NCBI GenBank assembly: GCA_025358575.1
Contig: JANYJA010000060.1
Location: forward strand, 17,193-81,192
From: Terriglobia bacterium
Lineage (GTDB): Bacteria; Acidobacteriota; Terriglobia; Bryobacterales; Bryobacteraceae
Reading direction: 5' to 3'
Length of the DNA stretch: 64,000 nucleotides
The notes under the pieces were generated by a model. That model worked only from the letters and a program-made list of their open reading frames with translations, was not told where the DNA came from and ran no database searches. A program made the translations under genes and the position numbers. This document shows positions 27,448 to 41,718 of this stretch, piece after piece (within the stretch, counting starts at the first letter, position 1; each line of letters begins with the position of its first letter).

Positions 27448-28931
27448 CCGACCACTTACTAAGCATCGTATTGTGCACGCCTTTAGTGGGGCTGCTGGTT
27501 TTACTGGTGATTCCGTCGGAAAATCGCTCGCTGCTGCGCATCTGGGCCAATGTCGCGGCGTTTGCGGGATTTCTGGTTTCGTTGCCCTTGGTATTCCGGT
27601 TCAACTCGTCTGCTAGCGGGTTTCAATTTGTCGAACGCGCGGATTGGATTCCGTCGCTCGGCGTGCATTATGCGATCGGCATCGATGGCATCAGTTTGCT
27701 TTTGGTAATGCTGTCCACGGTCATCGGATTAATCGCTGTGCTGTGCTCGTGGGTTTCCGTAGAGACGCGCGTAAAGGGTTATTACGCGATGTTCCTGCTC
27801 CTGCAGGTGGGCATAATCGGAGTTTTTGTTTCGCTCGACGCGTTTCTGTTTTATGTGTTCTGGGAGCTCGTTCTCATCCCCATGTACTTCATCATCGGGC
27901 TATGGGGCGGACCGCGGCGGCTGTACGCGGCAATCAAATTTTTCCTCTTCACGCTGGTAGGTTCGGTGCTGATGCTGCTCGGTTTGCTGGCTCTTTACTA
28001 CCTGCATCTCCAGCAGTTCGGATATTATTCGTTCGAGATTTCTGAACTCATGAAACTCAACCTGCCGCTGGCGACGCAGCAGTGGATCTTCTGGGCGCTG
28101 TTCTTCGGCTTCGCCGTGAAGGTCCCCATGTTTCCCCTGCACACCTGGCTGCCCGATGCGCATGTGGAGGCACCCACGGGCGGCTCGGTGGTGCTGGCCA
28201 GCGTAATGCTGAAGATGGGAACGTACGGGTTCATGCGCTTCTCCCTGCCCCTGCTGCCACAAGCCTCGGCGGATCGCATGATCGTGCAGATCATCGCGGT
28301 GCTTTCGATCATCGCGATTCTTTACGGCGCGCTGGTGAGCCTGGTGCAGCAGGATTGGAAGAAGCTAGTCGCGTATTCGTCAGTCAGCCACATGGGTTTC
28401 TGCACGCTCGGTATTTTCGCCTTGAATGCGAACGGGCTCGTCGGCAGCGTCATTCAACAGGTAAGTCACGGAATCACGACGGGGCTGCTGTTCCTGCTGG
28501 TCGGGATGGTTTACGAGCGGCGACATACGCGCGAAATCGGCAACTTCGGTGGCTTGGCGCAAGTAATGCCTAAGTTCGCGGTGGCATTCGCGATCGCGAT
28601 GTTTGCATCCGCCGGACTGCCGCTGCTCAGCGGCTTCGTCGGCGAGTTCACAATTCTGCAAGGGGCGTTTCAGGCGAACCGGACATGGGCGGTGTGGGCC
28701 GTGTTCGGTGTGGTGCTCGCCGCGGCATATCTGCTCTGGCTGTATCAGCGGACCATGCTCGGCAAAATCACTCACGATGAGAACCGCCTCTTGCGCGATC
28801 TCTCGTGGCGCGAAGGCGCGGTGCTTCTGCCGCTGATCGCGTGGACCTTCTGGATCGGGATTTATCCCAAGCCGTACTTCGATATTCTCGCCAAGCCCGT
28901 CGCCGAGATTGTGGCGCGCACACATAAATAA
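27444..28931 (+). CDS. nuoM: NADH-quinone oxidoreductase subunit M
   Basis: The start is ATG 27444, overlapping the nuoL stop; the frame is open further upstream but only inside nuoL. The 495-residue antiporter-like subunit has the coupling-Glu helix (FYVFWELVLIPMYFIIGLWG), PMFPLHTWLPDAHVEAPTGG and AYSSVSHMGFCTLGI, all diagnostic of NuoM. It is one of three proton channels in the membrane arm. Confidence 0.95.
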   Translation: MTDHLLSIVLCTPLVGLLVLLVIPSENRSLLRIWANVAAFAGFLVSLPLVFRFNSSASGFQFVERADWIPSLGVHYAIGIDGISLLLVMLSTVIGLIAVLCSWVSVETRVKGYYAMFLLLQVGIIGVFVSLDAFLFYVFWELVLIPMYFIIGLWGGPRRLYAAIKFFLFTLVGSVLMLLGLLALYYLHLQQFGYYSFEISELMKLNLPLATQQWIFWALFFGFAVKVPMFPLHTWLPDAHVEAPTGGSVVLASVMLKMGTYGFMRFSLPLLPQASADRMIVQIIAVLSIIAILYGALVSLVQQDWKKLVAYSSVSHMGFCTLGIFALNANGLVGSVIQQVSHGITTGLLFLLVGMVYERRHTREIGNFGGLAQVMPKFAVAFAIAMFASAGLPLLSGFVGEFTILQGAFQANRTWAVWAVFGVVLAAAYLLWLYQRTMLGKITHDENRLLRDLSWREGAVLLPLIAWTFWIGIYPKPYFDILAKPVAEIVARTHK

Positions 28932-28932
28932 G

Positions 28933-30381
28933 ATGTCGTATTACAGCGCCACCGATCACTTCGTGCTGCTGCCAGCCATTCTGCTGGCGCTATTCGGATG
29001 CGCGGTTTTGTTGCTCGATTTTGTCTTCAGCGGCTTGCGCAGAGCTGCGCTACTGACGTTCACTCTGCTGGGGCTGGCGTTCTGCGGAGCGGCTTTGTGG
29101 CGGCAGCAGGCGTATCTGAATTCCGGCCTGGGCGAATTGACGGCATTTGGCGGAGCGCTAACTATCGACCGATTTGCGCTCTTTTTCAACTGGCTGTTTT
29201 TGGGCGCGTCAGCGCTGGTCGCGATTGTTTCGCTGGCATATTTGGATCGCAAGAAGACCGGGCCAAGCGAGTACTATGCGCTGATGCTCTTCGCGCAATG
29301 CGGCATGTTTTTCCTGGCCGCTGGCACGGATCTGGTGACTCTCTTCATCGGCTTGGAACTGATGGCGTTGAGCTTCTATGTGATGGTCGGGTTCCTGCGC
29401 CGCGAGAAACGCTCCAACGAAGCGGCCATGAAGTACCTGTTGCTGGGCGCGTTTTCAAGCGGCATTTTGGCCTACGGATTCTCAATCTTGTATGGGATCT
29501 CAGGCTCCACCCGCCTTAGCGACATCGCCACCGCCGTAGCCGCACGCGGCGCTCACGACCCCGTTCTGTTCCTCGCTTTAGCGACAACGGCGGCGGGTGC
29601 GCTGTTCAAGATATCCGCGGTCCCTTTTCACATGTGGGCGCCGGATGCCTATGAAGGCGCGCCGACCACGGTGACCGCGTATCTCGCAGTAGCTTCGAAA
29701 GCCGCGGCATTCGCGCTGCTGTTGCGATTATTACTAGGGCCCCTCGAATCTGCCCGCGCGATCTGGTCGCCGATACTTGCCGTCGTCGCCGTCGCCACCA
29801 TGACGCTGGGAAATCTCGCGGCAATCAGTCAGAACAATATCAAACGTCTGCTGGCCTACAGTTCAATCGCGCACGCCGGTTACATCCTGCTTGGGTTAGT
29901 CGCCGGCAATGAGACAGGGATTCAAGGCGTATCGGTATATCTTCTGGTCTATACAGTCATGACCACGGGCGCGTTCTTCGTCGTTTTGACCATGAGCGGC
30001 GGCGAAGACATCGCCGATCTCGGCGGACTCGCCAAACGCAAACCATGGCTCGCCATGCTGATGCTGCTATTTCTGCTGTCTCTCGCCGGCCTGCCGCCGA
30101 CGGCTGGATTCTGGGGCAAATACTACATCTTCCTCGCGCTCATCCAGACGGGGCATTACACCCTCGCCGTCATAGCCACCTTATATATCGCCGTCGCGCT
30201 CTACTATTACTTCCGCATTGTCCGCTTCATGTTTGCCAGCGATGCGGAGAATCCCGCGCCTGAAACCAGTTTCGGCTTACGACTGGCCCTGGGAGTCACC
30301 GCCGCTCTTACGCTGGGAATCGGACTCTATCCGGAGCCGTTTCTGAAGATGGCCCAGAGCAGTTTAATTGGGACGCCATGA
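28933..30381 (+). CDS. nuoN: NADH-quinone oxidoreductase subunit N
   Basis: The start is ATG 28933, one base after the nuoM stop, giving 482 residues. NuoN signatures are present: LFIGLELMALSFYVMVGF, VPFHMWAPDAYEGAPT and AYSSIAHAGYILLGL. It is the third antiporter-like subunit. Its stop overlaps the nuoH start as ATGA. Confidence 0.95.
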   Translation: MSYYSATDHFVLLPAILLALFGCAVLLLDFVFSGLRRAALLTFTLLGLAFCGAALWRQQAYLNSGLGELTAFGGALTIDRFALFFNWLFLGASALVAIVSLAYLDRKKTGPSEYYALMLFAQCGMFFLAAGTDLVTLFIGLELMALSFYVMVGFLRREKRSNEAAMKYLLLGAFSSGILAYGFSILYGISGSTRLSDIATAVAARGAHDPVLFLALATTAAGALFKISAVPFHMWAPDAYEGAPTTVTAYLAVASKAAAFALLLRLLLGPLESARAIWSPILAVVAVATMTLGNLAAISQNNIKRLLAYSSIAHAGYILLGLVAGNETGIQGVSVYLLVYTVMTTGAFFVVLTMSGGEDIADLGGLAKRKPWLAMLMLLFLLSLAGLPPTAGFWGKYYIFLALIQTGHYTLAVIATLYIAVALYYYFRIVRFMFASDAENPAPETSFGLRLALGVTAALTLGIGLYPEPFLKMAQSSLIGTP

Positions 30382-31553
30382 ACGCGGTCATTCAACACCC
30401 GCTGTTTATCCCGGTGCTAACGACGCTGGTGGTCTGCGCTCTGTTTCCGTTGGTCGCGGGCTATCTCGTCCTCATTGAACGCAAAGTCCTGGCGGATTTC
30501 CAAGTCCGCCTTGGACCCATGCGCGTCGGCCCGCACGGCCTCTTGCAACCGCTTGCCGACGCGTTGAAACTCATCCTCAAGGAAGACATTATTCCCGAAG
30601 ATTCGGACCATCTGATCTTCTGGATAGCCCCGATCATCTCAACCTTCACCGCGCTCACCGCCTTCGCCGTCCTCCCCTTCAGCGCTCGCATTTTTGTAAG
30701 TGACGTGAATGTCGGTATCCTGGTCATCTCGGCCGTCTCAGCAGTCGGGATATTAGGCATCATCCTAGGAGGATGGTCGTCAAACAGTCACTACTCGCTG
30801 CTCGGAAGCTTGCGCAGCGCCGCGCAGTTAGTTAGTTACGAAGTAGCTCTAACATTCGCCCTGCTCTCCGCGCTCATGGTCGCAGGCACGTTGAGCATGC
30901 AGGGGATCGTGCACGCGCAGCAGCAGCGCGGGGTATGGTTCGTCTTCGAAAACTTCGGCTTCATGATTGTGCCGTTCGTGGTGTTCCTGATCTCCGCGAC
31001 CGCTGAAACCAATCGCATTCCGTTCGACTTACCCGAAGCAGAATCGGAACTCACCGGCGGCTATCACACGGAATATAGCGGCGTCCGCTGGGGCTTCTTC
31101 ATGCTGTCGGAGTACGCGAATTTATTTGTGGCGTCAGCCGTCGGCGTGACTCTCTTCTGGGGCGGATGGTTGCCGCCCTTCCCGAGTGTCGCTGCACTAG
31201 GATGGTTCTTCGACGCTCTATTCCCCGCCCTGATCTTCGCCGGTTCAGGCGCGAGCAGCTTAGTGCTCATCCCGAAACTGCCGTATCGCCCGCATCGAAT
31301 CCTAATGGCGATAATCGCCGCCGCACTCGTTGCCTTCGGTGCCCTGTTCCTTGTCCCCGCGCTCACTACTTGGTTCGCACCGGTATTCTGGTTCTTATTC
31401 AAGATCGCGCTGGTAATTTATCTGATGATCTGGTTCCGCGGCACCTTCCCCCGCTTCCGCTACGACCAATTGATGAATATCGGATGGAAGTACATGATTC
31501 CGATCGGCATGGGCGCCGTGATGGTGAACGCGGTGCTGGGGATGTTTCGCTAG
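30378..31553 (+). CDS. nuoH: NADH-quinone oxidoreductase subunit H
   Basis: This 391-residue subunit anchors the peripheral arm and forms part of the quinone chamber. Diagnostic segments are LIERKVLADFQVRLGPMRVG near residues 28-47, KLILKEDIIPEDSD, and the charged loop TNRIPFDLPEAESELTGGYH. Its place after nuoN, translationally coupled by ATGA, departs from the usual nuoG-H-I order. The sequence looks intact. Confidence 0.95.
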   Translation: MNAVIQHPLFIPVLTTLVVCALFPLVAGYLVLIERKVLADFQVRLGPMRVGPHGLLQPLADALKLILKEDIIPEDSDHLIFWIAPIISTFTALTAFAVLPFSARIFVSDVNVGILVISAVSAVGILGIILGGWSSNSHYSLLGSLRSAAQLVSYEVALTFALLSALMVAGTLSMQGIVHAQQQRGVWFVFENFGFMIVPFVVFLISATAETNRIPFDLPEAESELTGGYHTEYSGVRWGFFMLSEYANLFVASAVGVTLFWGGWLPPFPSVAALGWFFDALFPALIFAGSGASSLVLIPKLPYRPHRILMAIIAAALVAFGALFLVPALTTWFAPVFWFLFKIALVIYLMIWFRGTFPRFRYDQLMNIGWKYMIPIGMGAVMVNAVLGMFR

Positions 31554-31648
31554 CTGCCAATTTTCCTTGACTTGCGTTGTATAAGAGCGTACAGTCGGGT
31601 CTTACCTGGACATTGCGGGCGTCGTACTGGAGAAAACGTAATGGCTCG

Positions 31649-31672
31649 TCTCTCTCTCTCTCTCTCTCTCTC
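31649..31672 (+). repeat. (TC)12 dinucleotide tract
   Basis: Twelve uninterrupted TC units lie eight bases after an ATG (31641) that has a good upstream GGAG (31630s). With 12 units that ATG is out of frame with the following protein and stops after 25 codons. With 13 or 10 units it would be in frame and encode MARLS...LLLMASFASGQ, a proper signal peptide. This is the pattern of a phase-variable repeat. Confidence 0.85.
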
Positions 31673-31680
31673 TGCTTCTG

Positions 31681-33825
31681 ATGGCTTCGTTCGCGTCCGG
31701 ACAGATCACTCCAACTAGCGATCCCATAGCCGAATCTGCCGCGCCCTACGGCGGACCGCTCCTTTCGCCAGGCTTGATCTCGTCGGGATTGCTCGCGCCC
31801 GGCACCCCGCCGCCCCCCGCCGCAACGGTCTGCGCTGCAGGATCGCCATGCGTTCTTACCGGTCAGTACAACCGCTACCGCTCAAGCGTAAATTTGGCAG
31901 AGACGACACTCGGCGGAATGACGGATTTTACCTACTTCGCACCACTAAACTTTTTTAAGCTCGACGCCGCGGATATGCCAAGCGGGCAAACTTATAACCC
32001 CGTGATGGCTCAGCCCCTCTACCTGACCGGTGTGACCATCCTGAGCGTTGTTTATAACGTCCTACTTGTGGCCACCTTGAACGATACCGTATACGCATTC
32101 GACGCCGATACAGGAACAAGATTGTGGAAGCGCACTGGGAGCACAGCTCTGTATCAAAACTGCGGAGGGTTGACTCCACAACCCTTCACGAAAATAGACT
32201 CTTTGGGAAAACCGGGGGTGTTAACGCTGCCTTATTACGGCATTGTTTCAACGCCAGTTGTCGATATTGTTCCAACGACTCCAGTGATGTATGTTGTATC
32301 GGCGTGTGCGACAGGCCCCACCGCGACAACATATTCGTGGTACATGAACGCTATTGACGTAACAACGGGTAATGATATGACTGCTCTTCCTGTTCCGATC
32401 GGCGCCTCTACTTTTTTTACACCTAGCTACCAGATCCAACGACCGTCGCTGCTTTTAAATCACGTGAACGATGGAGGCGGGCACATCAGCACATACGTAT
32501 ATGCCGGGTTCGGAACCGGCGTTGCCGAGTTGGCTGGGGGCTTATACACTTATCACGGCGCGGTATTTGGATATTCCGTAGTCTACTCGCCGTTTTCGAT
32601 TACCGCCTTGACCGGCGGGCCATTCACTACCTCCAGTTCTACGCTCACAACGTCGATATTCCCCGCGAATGCAAGTCCGCCTTCATGTACGGGCGCTCAT
32701 TGTTACTACGGTGACAACTGGATCGGCAATGGGGGCGGTCTCTGGCAGTCCGGAAAAGGGTTGGCCGCAGACGGCTCCGCTAATGTATTTTTCGGCTCGG
32801 GAAATGGACCATTTGATTGCAACTCGACGGGTGTAGGACAGACCTCCTGTACGGACGCAACCAACGTTTTGAGTTGGGGCCAGTCAGTAGTAAAGCTGCC
32901 CGCGCCGACCAGTAACGCGCTCGGCTCTCCAAGTGATTTTTTCACCCCAAACAGGTACACTTTCCGAAACGAGTCCGGTTCAACAAAAGCAGCTTACCAA
33001 TTCGAAGAGCTCAACCGCTACGATCTGGATTTTGGTACACCCGGGGTAGTGCTGTTCCAAAAGGTGATTAGTGGGACGCAAACCAATGTCTACGCCATCA
33101 CGGCAGACAAGACAGGATTTGTTTACTCACTTCCGGCAAACAACGGCTTCGGCTTGGGTCAGTTCCGAGCGGGGGATGTCGGCGTCACCTCGGGCACATC
33201 GCAAACCCAACTCCCTTTTCAGGCGACCGACTATCCGCCCCCGATCGGCAGCACTACGGTCTGCCCGAGCAGGCTTGACAGTCTTCATTTTAACGACATT
33301 CCGTCCGACCAAATCAACGAATTGGCATTTTGGAACGATCTCTTGTTTGTTTGGCCATGGAATGAGACCGCCCGCATTTTCCAGGGGACCCTGTCCAACG
33401 CCGGATCAACCTATACGTACAGCTTCGGAACCACTCCCGCATTTCCTACCACCGGAACTTTTGGTTCGACTGCTGGCTACCCAGGCGGGATAATGGCAAT
33501 TGCGGCTAACGCGGGCAGGAGCGCTACGTTATGGACCGCGTTGACGCCGTCGGGCTCCAACGACGAAACGCTGCACTTCAATGGAAAGCTTTTTGCCTAC
33601 ACTGTTCAAACGAGCCCGGTAGGCCTTACCTACAAGTGGGATAGCAGTGTGGCAGCTAACGCCGCGTGCAGAGCGCCCCCGGTTTCGGTAAGCACCTGGA
33701 AGGTTTCGCCGTTTGCCGAGCCTACCCTGGCAAACGGTAAGGTTTATTTGCCAGTGTTCAACGCTGCGTCTGGTTCTTCCACCGTTAGCGGAATTCTTGT
33801 TTCGGTACCTGCACCCACTAATTAA
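31681..33825 (+). CDS. Secreted PQQ-propeller-like protein preceded by a TC tract
   Basis: The uninterrupted frame starts at ATG 31681 (714 residues), which gives only a truncated leader (MASFASGQ). The natural start is probably ATG 31641, reached when the TC tract changes length. The mature protein begins with a Pro/Ala-rich stretch. It contains propeller blades with the PQQ-enzyme-like motif NDTVYAFDADTGTRLWKRTG and later YGDNWIGNGGGLWQSGKGL. Several Cys residues and Ser/Thr-rich loops suggest an extracellular protein. No catalytic or cofactor residues can be assigned. It is richer in A/T than the nuo genes. Confidence 0.75.
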   Translation: MASFASGQITPTSDPIAESAAPYGGPLLSPGLISSGLLAPGTPPPPAATVCAAGSPCVLTGQYNRYRSSVNLAETTLGGMTDFTYFAPLNFFKLDAADMPSGQTYNPVMAQPLYLTGVTILSVVYNVLLVATLNDTVYAFDADTGTRLWKRTGSTALYQNCGGLTPQPFTKIDSLGKPGVLTLPYYGIVSTPVVDIVPTTPVMYVVSACATGPTATTYSWYMNAIDVTTGNDMTALPVPIGASTFFTPSYQIQRPSLLLNHVNDGGGHISTYVYAGFGTGVAELAGGLYTYHGAVFGYSVVYSPFSITALTGGPFTTSSSTLTTSIFPANASPPSCTGAHCYYGDNWIGNGGGLWQSGKGLAADGSANVFFGSGNGPFDCNSTGVGQTSCTDATNVLSWGQSVVKLPAPTSNALGSPSDFFTPNRYTFRNESGSTKAAYQFEELNRYDLDFGTPGVVLFQKVISGTQTNVYAITADKTGFVYSLPANNGFGLGQFRAGDVGVTSGTSQTQLPFQATDYPPPIGSTTVCPSRLDSLHFNDIPSDQINELAFWNDLLFVWPWNETARIFQGTLSNAGSTYTYSFGTTPAFPTTGTFGSTAGYPGGIMAIAANAGRSATLWTALTPSGSNDETLHFNGKLFAYTVQTSPVGLTYKWDSSVAANAACRAPPVSVSTWKVSPFAEPTLANGKVYLPVFNAASGSSTVSGILVSVPAPTN

Positions 33826-33863
33826 CACAAGTCTACCTGTTATCAACTTTAAAGGGGCTATTT

Positions 33864-35225
33864 ATGAATATGATCCGTTCTGCTCTAAAAGTTTGCATCC
33901 CGATATTGCTACTTGCCTCAGGTGCTGCCTTCGCCCAGGAAGCCGCAACCACGCCGACTTTTAAGCTCTTGTACACGGCACCCCAGACTTTTCTGGCGGC
34001 GGAGCCAATTACTCTGGTTGAAACCAGTGTGGGCACGTTTAACGGGCTCTCTATCGCCCAGAACAATGCTTTCGGCGCCTCCATATTCTCGATGGATTAT
34101 TTTGGTAATGTGCAGAACGTCTACACGGCTCCGCCTTTCTTTTATATCGCGGCATTCGTTCAGGCATTGGACGGAAGGTTTTATGGGCCTGGCTGGTATA
34201 TGCAGAGTTCTTTGAACTATCAATATATTTCTGTAGATCTGACTGGTAGCGCTCAAAGTTACAAAACTGCTCCGTGGATACCAGGTTCGTGGTCTCTTAC
34301 TTCTCCAGCGGGTCTTATCTATAACTTTGTGAGCGCCTCGGTTGGTGGGGCATTTGTCTTCGCGCAGATTGGTCTCCACGGTGTGATCACCCCGTTGCAC
34401 CAATTCAGCGGAAGTGACGGGTTTCCATATGGTGGCACTAACCTCGTGCAAGGCCAAGATGGCAACATTTACAGCATTGCTTTTAAGAGTTTGTCTGGAA
34501 TCAGCACCGGGTGGCTGTACCGGATGACTCCCCAGGGGCAGTACACAAAGGTGGTAAGTCTTCCAGTCGCTGGCGCCGGCGGATTAGCCGCTCCGATCGT
34601 CGCCGCAAGTGATGGAAATATTTATGGGGCGTTTCCGCGCGGCGGGGCCACGCAAACAGGCATGATTTACAAGGTCGCTGCCGACGGTACCTATCAAAAG
34701 CTCCTTGATTTCCCGGCGACCGGCATGACTCAGCCGGCTTTCTTGGTGGAGGGCAGCGACGGCAATCTGTATGGATCGACCGACGGCGGTCCATCCTACT
34801 TGTTCCAGGTTAACCTAAAGACACTCAAGCTGACACGGCTTCATAAGTTTCAACCTAATGAGGGGCTCTGCAGTTGCTCGCTGGTGCAAGGTATGGACGG
34901 CAAACTCTATGGCGCTTCTCCGCTCGGCGGCCTCTATGGCCTGGGGACGATTTTCTCGCTAGATATCGGTCTACCCAAACCAAAGCCGTTCGTCAGCTCG
35001 TTCTCGCCCACAACCGGCGCAACCGGCCAGCCCATTCTGCTCTGGGGACGAAATCTGCTCGGCGCCAGCTCGGTCTCATTCAACGGCGTCGCGGCCGCAA
35101 CCATCACGGTGAATTCCACCCAAGCCGTCTACGTCGATGTGCCCTCCGGCGCGACGTCCGGCCCGATCACCATCACAACCCCCAACGGCACTTTCACCAC
35201 CACGACCAGTTTTCAGGTGCCTTAG
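33864..35225 (+). CDS. Secreted GloVer tandem-repeat protein with IPT/TIG domain
   Basis: This 453-residue protein has a signal peptide (MIRSALKVCIPILLLASGAA). Kelch-like 'GloVer' repeats are built on LVQGQDGNIYS, ASDGNIYGAFPRGG, GSDGNLYGSTDGG and GMDGKLYGASPLGGLYGLGT. Residues ~375-453 form an IPT/TIG immunoglobulin-like domain (VSSFSPTTGATGQPILLWG). Such proteins are typical surface or extracellular proteins of Acidobacteriota; function is unknown. It follows the TC-tract gene after 38 bases and may share its transcript. Confidence 0.8.
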   Translation: MNMIRSALKVCIPILLLASGAAFAQEAATTPTFKLLYTAPQTFLAAEPITLVETSVGTFNGLSIAQNNAFGASIFSMDYFGNVQNVYTAPPFFYIAAFVQALDGRFYGPGWYMQSSLNYQYISVDLTGSAQSYKTAPWIPGSWSLTSPAGLIYNFVSASVGGAFVFAQIGLHGVITPLHQFSGSDGFPYGGTNLVQGQDGNIYSIAFKSLSGISTGWLYRMTPQGQYTKVVSLPVAGAGGLAAPIVAASDGNIYGAFPRGGATQTGMIYKVAADGTYQKLLDFPATGMTQPAFLVEGSDGNLYGSTDGGPSYLFQVNLKTLKLTRLHKFQPNEGLCSCSLVQGMDGKLYGASPLGGLYGLGTIFSLDIGLPKPKPFVSSFSPTTGATGQPILLWGRNLLGASSVSFNGVAAATITVNSTQAVYVDVPSGATSGPITITTPNGTFTTTTSFQVP

Positions 35226-36525
35226 CCAGCCGCAGCGGAAGCGCTACGTTGTGGGACGCCGATTCGGACCGCGACGGCGTCCCGTCTGACTTATTGATAA
35301 GATAGCCACTCAATGCGGCAAAAGTTTTACGGCTGGTGGGTGACGTTCGCGGTGTTCTGCACCTTCGGCATTGCGGTAGGAATTCCCTACTACAACATGC
35401 CGTTCTTCTTCGACTATTACAAGAACACGTTCCACTGGCCCATCCACAACATCACGCTCGGTTTTCCAATTGCCGCGCTGCTCACTCTGTGGGTCGGCCC
35501 GGTGCTGGTGCCGCGGTTTAGCCCGCGCAAACTGATTGTTGCCGGAACCACGCTCACATTTTTCGCGTTTCTGGGCTTCGGTTCCATGAATGGGAACCTG
35601 TGGCTTTACTACGCCTTCTGGTTCCTGTACACCATGGGCTACATTCTGTCCGGTCCCATCCCCCACCAGATCGTCATCTCGCAGTGGTTCCGGCGCAACC
35701 GCGGCACCGCGATGGGTATCGCCTACGTCGGCGTCGGCGTATTCGGGAGCATCGGGTCTTACATCGTAAAACCGCTCACCGAGAATCTGGGCTTTCGCAA
35801 TGCGCTCATGATTCTGGGATCCCTGATGTTCCTTGCCTGGCCCCTGGCGCTCTTCGTCATTCGCGATAAGCCCGCCGATGTCGGTCAGTTTCCGGATGGC
35901 GACGCCCAAGCCAACGCCGATTCCGGTGTCGCGCCGCGCAGCTTCGCCTATCTCTTGAGTAAGTGGCAGTTCTGGATGTTACTTGTCGGGAGCTTCTGTT
36001 CGATAGGTGCCATCGGAGCCATCAATCAGCACATGAAGCTGGTGTTCCGCGATGCCGGTTTCACCGATCAATCCATCCTAAATTCGGTGTGGCGAATCGC
36101 TTCCATTCTGATTCTTGTGTCGAGTATTGCAGGCCGGCTTTTGATCGGGCGCCTCGCGGATAAATTCCCCATGAAATATGTGATGACCGCGACTTACTTC
36201 GTTGTCGCCGCCACCATTCCGCTGCTCTTGATGGTCGCGCCGCCAGCCACTCCGTACGTGTTCGCGGTGATCTTCGGTTTCGCCATGGGCGCCGACTACA
36301 TGCTCATTCCGTTGATGGCTGCTAAGCAGTTCGGCGTGAACTCGCTGGCGCGCGCCATGGCCGTGATTCTGCCCATCAACACCATCGGGCAGACCTGGGT
36401 GCCTGAGGGCGTTTCCGCTTTGCGCGAGCACTTCGGCAGCTATTCGGTCGCGATGGGGGCCGTGTTGACCGTCGCGATGGTGGGCGCGGTAGCCATCGCC
36501 CTGCTGCCGCGGCACGGATTGGACG

Positions 36526-40425
<3,900 letters not shown>

Positions 40426-41023
40426 AACTCTCCTGAAGTGTGTGTGATGCGGCTAGCGGCGCAACGAGTGTAAATGCAAGTTTAACATGCCGGAATCACC
40501 GTATAAATCAAGGCGTTTCCCGCAACGGTACAAGTCATTACCTAGCCGTGAGGATACCCGAATCGACGCGAACACCTGCTTCGGCTGGCCATCGGTATGC
40601 TTTCGAGGATAGCGGGCGCGGTCCAACTCAACTCGAAGTGAGCTCAACGCTGCAGGTCAATGCGGATGGCACGGGCGCCGCGAGCTGAACAGCAGGAGGC
40701 GGGCGCCCAGGCACAATTCCAGGCTCAAGCTGCCCGTCCTTTAACCATGCAGGAAACCGTATTGCTCAGTGCCTTTCAAATCCCGGAGGACGGTCTTCGA
40801 AGAGCACGTCACGGATCGCGCCGAAAAGCAAGGCGGGTTCCGCCCATTTAGCCGCGACGGGAAAGTTAATCGAACCTCGTCTCGCCGTATCGCTATCTCA
40901 CGACGCCGATTTTTTCAGAGACCACAGCGCCATCCGCGGCTTTCGTGTGCAATTTCGTCATCATCGCTGGTTCATAGCGAGTTTATTGAATGCGGACCAC
41001 TAGCAAACTAACCACCGCTCCCT
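40426..41023. other. Intergenic region, no convincing gene
   Basis: About 600 bases between metK and the DUF1326 gene. The part next to 40425 is the metK leader. A plus-strand open stretch ending LEVSSTLQVNADGTGAAS at 40688 and the short frames after it show no family resemblance or ribosome site. The composition resembles decayed coding sequence. Confidence 0.4.
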
Positions 41024-41704
41024 TTACTCCGAGACCTCAGAAAAGTTCCCGACGAATGCGCTGCGTTTGTCGGGGCTGCTCCACGTGGTACCGAGACCCT
41101 CGCCCCGGAACTGGTGGGCAACGGCGACGGCGGGCATGGCATGGGTCAAGTTGGTGAGCGGCTGGTACCAGACTTCTTCATTGCGGCAAATGTGGTCTCC
41201 CGAGGCCATGGCGCGAGTTTCGATCTTCGCGAGGGTGCCGGCGGTGAGAGTCGCCTTCATGCTGTGGATGTCGCCGTTGGCGAAGGTCAGGTCGACGGGC
41301 TCGAAGTCGACACGGACGATTTGCTGGAGGAGGTCGCCGCCCATGTGCTTGGCGAAGCTCTTGAGCGCCAGTCGCTGTTCCCCGTTGGCACGGTCATCAA
41401 TGATGAGCACCGACTTGACGGGGTACGCGGTGTGATAGACGTCGCCAAGAGTCGAGCTGGCGCGAATGACGCCGACGACGGAGAGACCATTGAGATCCAC
41501 GCCGTCCCATGAGCCGTTCGAGACTTTCCAGCCGAAGACGGCGAGTTGGCCGACGAGACCGGTTTCGGAGTTGGCGAAGCAAGGGCCTGTGTAGACATCG
41601 GCAGTACGGGCTTCGACGTAATCGCCTTGAATCGAATGGGACGGGAGGCTGGCGGCGCTACAGATACCCGCACAGAGGATGAGGGAGCCTAGAGAGCGTT
41701 TCAT
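41024..41704 (-). CDS. Secreted DUF1326 domain protein
   Basis: I chose ATG 41704, which gives the signal peptide MKRSLGSLILCAGICSAASL (226 residues); the frame is open to 41755, but that would overlap the preceding gene. The DUF1326 core is plain: DYVEARTADVYTGPCFAN at the front, then NGSWDGVDLNGLSVVGVIRA. The family's role is unknown. It follows the 77-residue ORF by 14 bases and appears to be the last gene of the molybdenum hydroxylase operon. Confidence 0.8.
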   Translation of the reverse strand: MKRSLGSLILCAGICSAASLPSHSIQGDYVEARTADVYTGPCFANSETGLVGQLAVFGWKVSNGSWDGVDLNGLSVVGVIRASSTLGDVYHTAYPVKSVLIIDDRANGEQRLALKSFAKHMGGDLLQQIVRVDFEPVDLTFANGDIHSMKATLTAGTLAKIETRAMASGDHICRNEEVWYQPLTNLTHAMPAVAVAHQFRGEGLGTTWSSPDKRSAFVGNFSEVSE

Positions 41705-41718
41705 GCACTCCAATTGTA

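Noticed and set aside
31567..31585. TTGACT...TATAAG as a promoter before the TC-tract gene
   Set aside because: Only 7 bases separate the hexamers; no acceptable -10 lies at 16-18 bases.
40440..40640. SAM or SAH riboswitch in the metK leader
   Set aside because: No conserved core of known SAM or SAH riboswitches could be found by eye.
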